From: Haloferax marinum
Lineage (GTDB): Archaea > Halobacteriota > Halobacteria > Halobacteriales > Haloferacaceae
DNA length: 64,000 nucleotides
Direction of reading: 5' to 3'
Assembly: GCF_009674625.1 (NCBI RefSeq)
Contig: NZ_WKJQ01000001.1
Span: forward strand, 1,054,001-1,118,000
The position numbers and the translations under genes are program-made. The notes beneath the pieces were generated by a model that was not told the DNA's origin, made no database searches, and saw only the letters and a list, made by a program, of their open reading frames with translations. Below, piece by piece: positions 59,740-64,000 of this stretch; position 1 is the stretch's first letter, and every line of letters begins with the position of its first letter.

Positions 59740-60579
59740 TCAGGCCCGTGGCGACCCGCGCGTCTTGAGCGGCCGGTCACTCAGCAGGGTCGTCCGACCA
59801 GTCGCACGGAGTTCGCTCACGGTGACGAACGCCAGTCCCCAGAGGATGAGCGCGGACGCCCACACGGGACCGACACTCGACACCTGCGTCGGGAAGACCA
59901 GCGAGAGTGCCCCGAAGTAGATTGCGAGGCCAGCGGTCAGCCACGCGACGACACGGTGGCCTGCCGCACCGGCAGACGCGACGAGTCCGAGGACGAGGAG
60001 GTTGACCGACATCGTCGACATCTCCATGTAGTGGCCCGCGATCGCGTGTACGTCACCCGAACTCTGCAGCGTGAACTGATTCGCTGCGAAGGCGAGGACA
60101 GGGATAGCCGCCACCGCGACGAGGCCGAGGAGTGCCGGACTGTAGTCGTCTCCGACCGAGAGCAGCTCCCGGCCGGCGGGGTGGAACAGCGACATCAACC
60201 CGATGAGGACGAAGAACGGGAGTACTTCTTCGACCGGTCCGCCCCCGACGACGACCCCGACGAAGACGAGCGTGATGAGTGCGAACGCGACTTGCATCAG
60301 TGCCACCCGCTTGAGCGGGCGGTAGAGTTGACTCGCGACGCTCAGCATGATTATCCAGACGTTCGCGGCGATGACCATCACGTGGAGACGGTGCTCTGCA
60401 AGTACCTCCCCACCTGCACCCCACCCGGTGAACGAAAACATGAGTAGGTCCGAGATGAACGCCGCCGCCATCCCGAGGGTCACGAGCGCGAGGAGATAGA
60501 ACGCATACAGCCGAGCACGCTTGAAGGTCGTCGGCGATTCGCTCTGCTCTTCGTTGTGTTCTGTGTTACCAATAGCCAT
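59740..60579 (-). CDS. Polytopic membrane protein, unknown
   Basis: 279 residues from ATG 60579. Eight hydrophobic segments predict about eight membrane helices (for example FYLLALVTLGMAAAFISDLL, VMVIAANVWIIMLSVA, LITLVFVGVVVGG and ILWGLAFVTVSEL), with soluble N- and C-terminal tails. HRLHVMVIAANVW, HPAGREL and HAIAGHYMEM contain membrane-proximal histidines, so a redox or metal role is conceivable. I do not recognise the family. It shares a promoter-proximal 10-mer with the phosphodiesterase gene. Confidence 0.7.
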   Translation of the reverse strand: MAIGNTEHNEEQSESPTTFKRARLYAFYLLALVTLGMAAAFISDLLMFSFTGWGAGGEVLAEHRLHVMVIAANVWIIMLSVASQLYRPLKRVALMQVAFALITLVFVGVVVGGGPVEEVLPFFVLIGLMSLFHPAGRELLSVGDDYSPALLGLVAVAAIPVLAFAANQFTLQSSGDVHAIAGHYMEMSTMSVNLLVLGLVASAGAAGHRVVAWLTAGLAIYFGALSLVFPTQVSSVGPVWASALILWGLAFVTVSELRATGRTTLLSDRPLKTRGSPRA

Positions 60580-60721
60580 TGCCACAGAGAACTACGACGG
60601 AACGAGAGATAACCATTCTCTGGGGTTTTCGGACCTGTTCCCGGCCGAGACTGTTCTTCGACACTGCTGGACTGCGACGTGGGGCGAAGGAGCGAAGTGT
60701 CACGCGAGGTAACGTCACATC

Positions 60722-61162
60722 GTGAAGGAGTTCGAGCGCAAACAACTCTTGGAACGCGTCAACCGTGAGGGGGCGACGGTGGGCGCACAGATTCCCGAGC
60801 GAATCGACGTCCAGGGGGAACAGATAGACCTCAAGCAGTTCGTCTTCGAGATAAAACGCCGCGACACAATCCCGTCTGGTGAACACGACCGGGTGGACCA
60901 GGCAAAGCGAAATCTCCGGCGCGAGCGCCTCGAACGCCTCCAACCGATAGAGGACGGCGAGATAAGTTACGAGGAGGGCCGGAAACTCGTCGACGACATC
61001 ATCGGAATCGACCGAGCGTTGAACGCGCTCGAACAACTCCGGCCGGCAGACCTCGAACAGGAGGCCAAACTCCAGAACGCGGCCGACCAGAAGCGCTGGA
61101 TGAACTTCTTGAAGAAGGCGCTCGGTCGCGACAGCGGCAAGAGCAAGCGAGGTGGCCGATGA
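60722..61162 (+). CDS. DUF5788-family protein
   Basis: 146 residues, GTG start (MKEFERKQLLERVNREGATV). Predicted helical and highly charged: LKQFVFEIKRRDTIPSGEHD, QAKRNLRRERLERLQPIEDG, ISYEEGRKLVDDIIGIDRAL, with a basic C-terminus (GRDSGKSKRGGR) that could touch nucleic acid. Its stop overlaps polX ATG by 4 bases, so it may be an accessory protein for DNA repair. DUF number from memory. Confidence 0.78.
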   Translation: MKEFERKQLLERVNREGATVGAQIPERIDVQGEQIDLKQFVFEIKRRDTIPSGEHDRVDQAKRNLRRERLERLQPIEDGEISYEEGRKLVDDIIGIDRALNALEQLRPADLEQEAKLQNAADQKRWMNFLKKALGRDSGKSKRGGR

Positions 61163-62907
61163 GCCGAAACGACGAGATAGCGACGCTCCTCGAAGAGTTC
61201 GCAGACTTACTCGACGCGAAAGACGTGGCGTACAAGCCGTCGAGTTATCGGCGCGCCGCCGAGAACGTCCGCGAATACCCGAAACCCGTCGAAGAACTCG
61301 CCGCCGAAGGCACAGACGCGGTCGAAGAAATCGACCGCGTCGGCGACGCCATCGCGTCGAAGATAGTCGAGTACGTCGAGACGGGCCACATCGAGGAGTT
61401 AGACGACCTGCGCGAGGAGTTACCCGTCGATATGGCCGTCCTGACGAACGTCGAAGGCGTCGGGCCGAAAACTGTCGGAAAACTCTACGAAGCACTCGGA
61501 ATCACCACCTTAGACGAGTTGGAGGCCGCCGCTCGCGAGGGGAAGATTCAGGAGGTCAAAGGCTTCGGTGCGAAGACGGAGACGAACATCCTCGACGGTA
61601 TCGAGTTCGCCCGCGAAGCGACCGGCCGAGAGACGCTCGGAAAAGCAGTCCCGCTCGCCGACGACTTGCTGGCGTACCTCACCGAGAGCGACGCGGTGGG
61701 CCGAGCAGAACCCGCCGGGTCGATGCGGCGGTGGCGCGAGACGGTCGGCGATATCGACGTACTCGTCGGGAGCGGCGACCCCGAAACCGTCCTCGACCAC
61801 TTCCTCGCGTGGGACCTCGTCGGCGACACCATCGAGGCGGGCGCACAGAAGGCGAGTATTCGCGTCAACGCGATGCGCGTCGACCTCCGCGTCGTCGACC
61901 CCTCGGAGTACGGTGCGGCACTCCAGTACTTCACGGGGAGCAAAGACCACAACGTCCACCTCCGAAACGTCGCCATCGACCGCGGCCTCAAGATGAACGA
62001 GTACGGACTGTTCGACGTCGCCGACGTTTCGGACCCAGATAGCGACCCTCGCGTCGGAACCCGCGTCGCTGGCGAGACCGAGGAGTCGATGTACGCCGCG
62101 CTCGACTTGCCGCTCATCCCCCCCGAGATGCGCGAAGATACCGGCGAGATAGAGGCGGCCACCGACGGGTCGTTACCGGACCTCATCGAGGAAGGCGAGA
62201 TTCGTGGTGACCTCCACACGCACACCGTCTGGTCAGACGGCGACAACACCATCGCGGAGATGGTCGCCGCCGCCGAAGAACGCGGGTACGACTACCACGT
62301 CGTCTCGGACCACGCGACCGGTCCGGGGATGGTCGGCGGCGTCGGCGTCGAAGACGACGACCTGCTCGAACAGATTGACGAAGTTCGCGCCGTCGCCGCC
62401 GACTCGGATATCACCGTCTTCACTGGCGTCGAAGCGAACATCGACGCCGAAGGCGGTATCTCGGTCGACGACGACGTTCTCGACGAACTCGACGTGGTCA
62501 TCGCGTCGCCCCACAGCGCCCTCGACCAGGACCGCGAGACTGCGACCGAGCGCCTCGTCCGAGCGATGGAGCATCCCGCAGTCGACATCCTCGGCCACCC
62601 GACCGGCCGCCTCATCAACCAGCGTCCGGGTCTGTCGGTCGATTACGAACGACTGGCCGACGCGGCGGTCGAACACGGCGTCGCACTCGAACTCAACGCG
62701 AGTCCATACCGTCTCGACCTGAACGGTGAGGCGCTCAAAATCGCCGTCGAGGCGGGTGCGACCATCGCAATCGACACCGACGCCCACCGACCGGCAGAAC
62801 TCGACCACGTCCGCTACGGCATCCACACGGCGCGGCGCGGGTGGGTCGAGACGGCCGACGTCATAAACACGTGGTCGGTCGACGAGTTGACGGCCTTCCT
62901 GCATTGA
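61159..62907 (+). CDS. polX: DNA polymerase X with PHP 3'-5' exonuclease domain
   Basis: 582 residues. N-terminal 8-kDa-like and HhH regions (ATLLEEFADLLDAKDVAYKP, GVGPKTVGKLYEALG), then the family X palm with GSMRRWRETVGDID (Asp198, Asp200) and the third Asp in MRVDLRVV. The PHP domain from ~residue 345 has DLHTHTVWSDG, VVSDHATG, GVEANID, LGHPTGR and DTDAH, all metal-ligand motifs intact. PolX fills short gaps in base-excision repair, and the PHP part removes 3' ends. Overlaps its neighbours at both ends by 4 bases. Confidence 0.95.
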   Translation: MSRNDEIATLLEEFADLLDAKDVAYKPSSYRRAAENVREYPKPVEELAAEGTDAVEEIDRVGDAIASKIVEYVETGHIEELDDLREELPVDMAVLTNVEGVGPKTVGKLYEALGITTLDELEAAAREGKIQEVKGFGAKTETNILDGIEFAREATGRETLGKAVPLADDLLAYLTESDAVGRAEPAGSMRRWRETVGDIDVLVGSGDPETVLDHFLAWDLVGDTIEAGAQKASIRVNAMRVDLRVVDPSEYGAALQYFTGSKDHNVHLRNVAIDRGLKMNEYGLFDVADVSDPDSDPRVGTRVAGETEESMYAALDLPLIPPEMREDTGEIEAATDGSLPDLIEEGEIRGDLHTHTVWSDGDNTIAEMVAAAEERGYDYHVVSDHATGPGMVGGVGVEDDDLLEQIDEVRAVAADSDITVFTGVEANIDAEGGISVDDDVLDELDVVIASPHSALDQDRETATERLVRAMEHPAVDILGHPTGRLINQRPGLSVDYERLADAAVEHGVALELNASPYRLDLNGEALKIAVEAGATIAIDTDAHRPAELDHVRYGIHTARRGWVETADVINTWSVDELTAFLH

Positions 62908-63512
62908 CCGACGACGCTCGACCTTCGGGAACCGACCGCGGCGACGACGACACCGACCGCGGCGACGACGACACCCACCACAGCAACACCGACCACGACG
63001 AAGTCGGCGCTGACCACCCCGGAACGCTCGCTTCGGGGGTCGAAGCGGCAACTTCGAAAGACACGACGCTCCTCTTGGACGTGATGCTCGGCAAACTCGC
63101 CACCTACCTGCGAATGTGTGGATACGACGCCGCCTACGCGATGGACGAAACCGGAGGCGACCCCGGCGACGACCGGTTACTCGCCCGCGCTCGCGACGAG
63201 AATCGCGTCCTCCTCACCCGCGACGTCTCGCTGGCCGAAACGGCCGACCGAAGCGTCTTGCTGGCGGGACGAACACCACTCGACCAACTACACGAACTCG
63301 AATCGGTCGGGTTTCACGTCGAACTCGACGAACGACCGGCACGGTGCGGGTCGTGCAACGGCGAAGTCGAACTACTCCCCGACGGCGACCCAGTTCCGGA
63401 GTACGCACCCGACCCGACCGAGACCGACCTCTGGCGGTGTCGAGACTGCGGCCAGGTGTTTTGGCGCGGGAGTCACTGGCGCGACGTGGAGTCACGACTG
63501 AACGACAGGTGA
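62904..63512 (+). CDS. Mut7-C RNase domain protein with zinc ribbon
   Basis: About 202 residues if started at TTG 62904, which overlaps the polX TGA; the true start could lie further in, since the first ~50 residues (two DRGDDDT copies and a His/Asp-rich stretch) are low complexity. The conserved part begins LLLDVMLGKLATYLRMCGYD (PIN-like Mut7-C nuclease) with GDDRLLARARDENRVLLTRD, and ends in a zinc ribbon CGSC ... CRDCGQVFWRGSHW. Family members are predicted RNases; toxin-like activity has not been shown for this type. Third gene of the DUF5788-polX unit. Confidence 0.85.
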   Translation: MTDDARPSGTDRGDDDTDRGDDDTHHSNTDHDEVGADHPGTLASGVEAATSKDTTLLLDVMLGKLATYLRMCGYDAAYAMDETGGDPGDDRLLARARDENRVLLTRDVSLAETADRSVLLAGRTPLDQLHELESVGFHVELDERPARCGSCNGEVELLPDGDPVPEYAPDPTETDLWRCRDCGQVFWRGSHWRDVESRLNDR

Positions 63513-63549
63513 GCGGGAAGAAGCGAGGAAAACGAAGGACTCGAGCGAG

Positions 63550-64000
63550 TCAGTAGCGACTTCGGGGGAACCACTCGTCGCAGGACTCCATATCCTGCAT
63601 CATCTCGTCGTGCGCAGCGCAGTAGGGTTTGAGGCCATCCGACGTGCGGACGTATTCGAAGTAGGTGCAGTTGCCACAGTACCGGTCTCCGACCATGCTA
63701 TCCTGCGGCCGGTTCGCGTTCGGGTGTTCCATCGCGTTCTCGGGTCCTCGACTTGCGGACGACCCGACGGTGTCGACGCCCTTGGCGGTCTGTGCACGTT
63801 CTGTGGGCCCCGTGGACGGTTCGAGGTCGAGTGGGGTAATCGGTTGCGACGACGCGCCGCCGTCGGTCGCCCCTGCAGCACCGCCCGTGGGTGAGTTCGT
63901 CTGTGTCTCGACGTCGCCGTCGGGCGTGCCGCCGAGGAACCCGATGCCGCTGAGGCCGCCGCGGACGGTCTTTTCGACTTCGACGATGCGAGTCTCTCCT
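63550..64000 (-). CDS. C-terminal part of a conserved protein with a four-Cys end (5' end outside window)
   Basis: The frame stays open from 64000 down to the stop at 63550, so at least 149 codons are coding and the gene starts beyond the window. Visible order: GETRIVEVEKTVRGGLSGIG, FLGGTPDGDVETQTN, a Ser/Thr/Gly-rich linker, then a compact C-terminal knuckle with CGNC, YCAAHDE and MESCDEWFPRSRY (four Cys, possible zinc or Fe-S site). The internal ATG 63732 would give only the last 60 residues and is not needed. Possibly the DUF7139 type (from memory). Function unknown. Convergent with the Mut7-C gene. Confidence 0.72.
   Translation of the reverse strand, partial: GETRIVEVEKTVRGGLSGIGFLGGTPDGDVETQTNSPTGGAAGATDGGASSQPITPLDLEPSTGPTERAQTAKGVDTVGSSASRGPENAMEHPNANRPQDSMVGDRYCGNCTYFEYVRTSDGLKPYCAAHDEMMQDMESCDEWFPRSRY

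Overview
This window is a GC-rich chromosomal stretch from a haloarchaeon of the Haloferax type. The proteins are acidic. Most promoters look like archaeal TATA boxes sitting about 25-30 bases before a start codon, as expected for leaderless mRNAs. Several proteins align residue by residue with characterised Haloferax volcanii proteins as I remember them. The AglD-like protein has Asp110, Asp112 and Asp201 at the published catalytic positions. The CetZ2-like protein has Glu212 in its T7 loop. A 56-residue zinc protein matches HVO_0758 in length and pattern. The order aglD - zim - aroB - fba2 - trpABC - lonB - nadM - cct3 - HVO_0758-like - cetZ2 follows descending HVO numbers as I recall them. 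No tRNA, rRNA, CRISPR array or intact transposon was seen.

Layout. 1-4.5 kb: HTH regulators, a small zinc protein, a cytosolic multi-Ig-like protein with a periplasmic-binding-fold partner, and the stub of a deleted ABC ATPase gene. 4.7-12.9 kb: AglD, a house-cleaning NTPase, a cobalamin-binding-like protein, TFB, the CTAG methylase, and shikimate genes aroD and aroB. 13-14 kb: a low-GC stretch without a recognisable gene. 14-18.2 kb: Ogt and the operon trpC-trpB-trpA-fba2, with a paired TGTACA operator at its promoter. 18.3-27 kb: a cysteine-less MGMT-like protein, membrane proteins, LonB, NadM, SAM hydrolase, a TRIC-like channel, a cupin and thermosome subunit Cct3 behind a heat-shock-type promoter. 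27-47 kb: mostly single metabolic and regulatory genes (amidohydrolase, glycosyltransferases, MBL, radical SAM, Hsp20, FAD oxidoreductase, DoxX, NUDIX, MFS, AKR, DHH, SDR) and several tiny zinc proteins.

47.1-58.1 kb is the most distinctive part. A tightly overlapping minus-strand operon encodes a coiled-coil protein, an exported protein, a GspE/TadA-type ATPase, a fused TadBC-type membrane platform, and four proteins with pilin-like or single-anchor N-termini, one of them 1028 residues long. It is divergent from the tubulin-like cetZ2. I read it as an uncharacterised type IV pilus-like or secretion machine. 58.2-64 kb: an alkaline-phosphatase-fold hydrolase, a membrane protein, an operon DUF5788 - polX - Mut7-C RNase, and the C-terminal part of a protein running off the window.

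Two whole-window signals stand out. Short tandem repeat arrays of different unit lengths (16-30 bases) sit at or next to gene ends, and the tetramer CTAG is almost absent, in keeping with the CTAG methylase gene. DUF numbers are given from memory and should be treated as labels to check.
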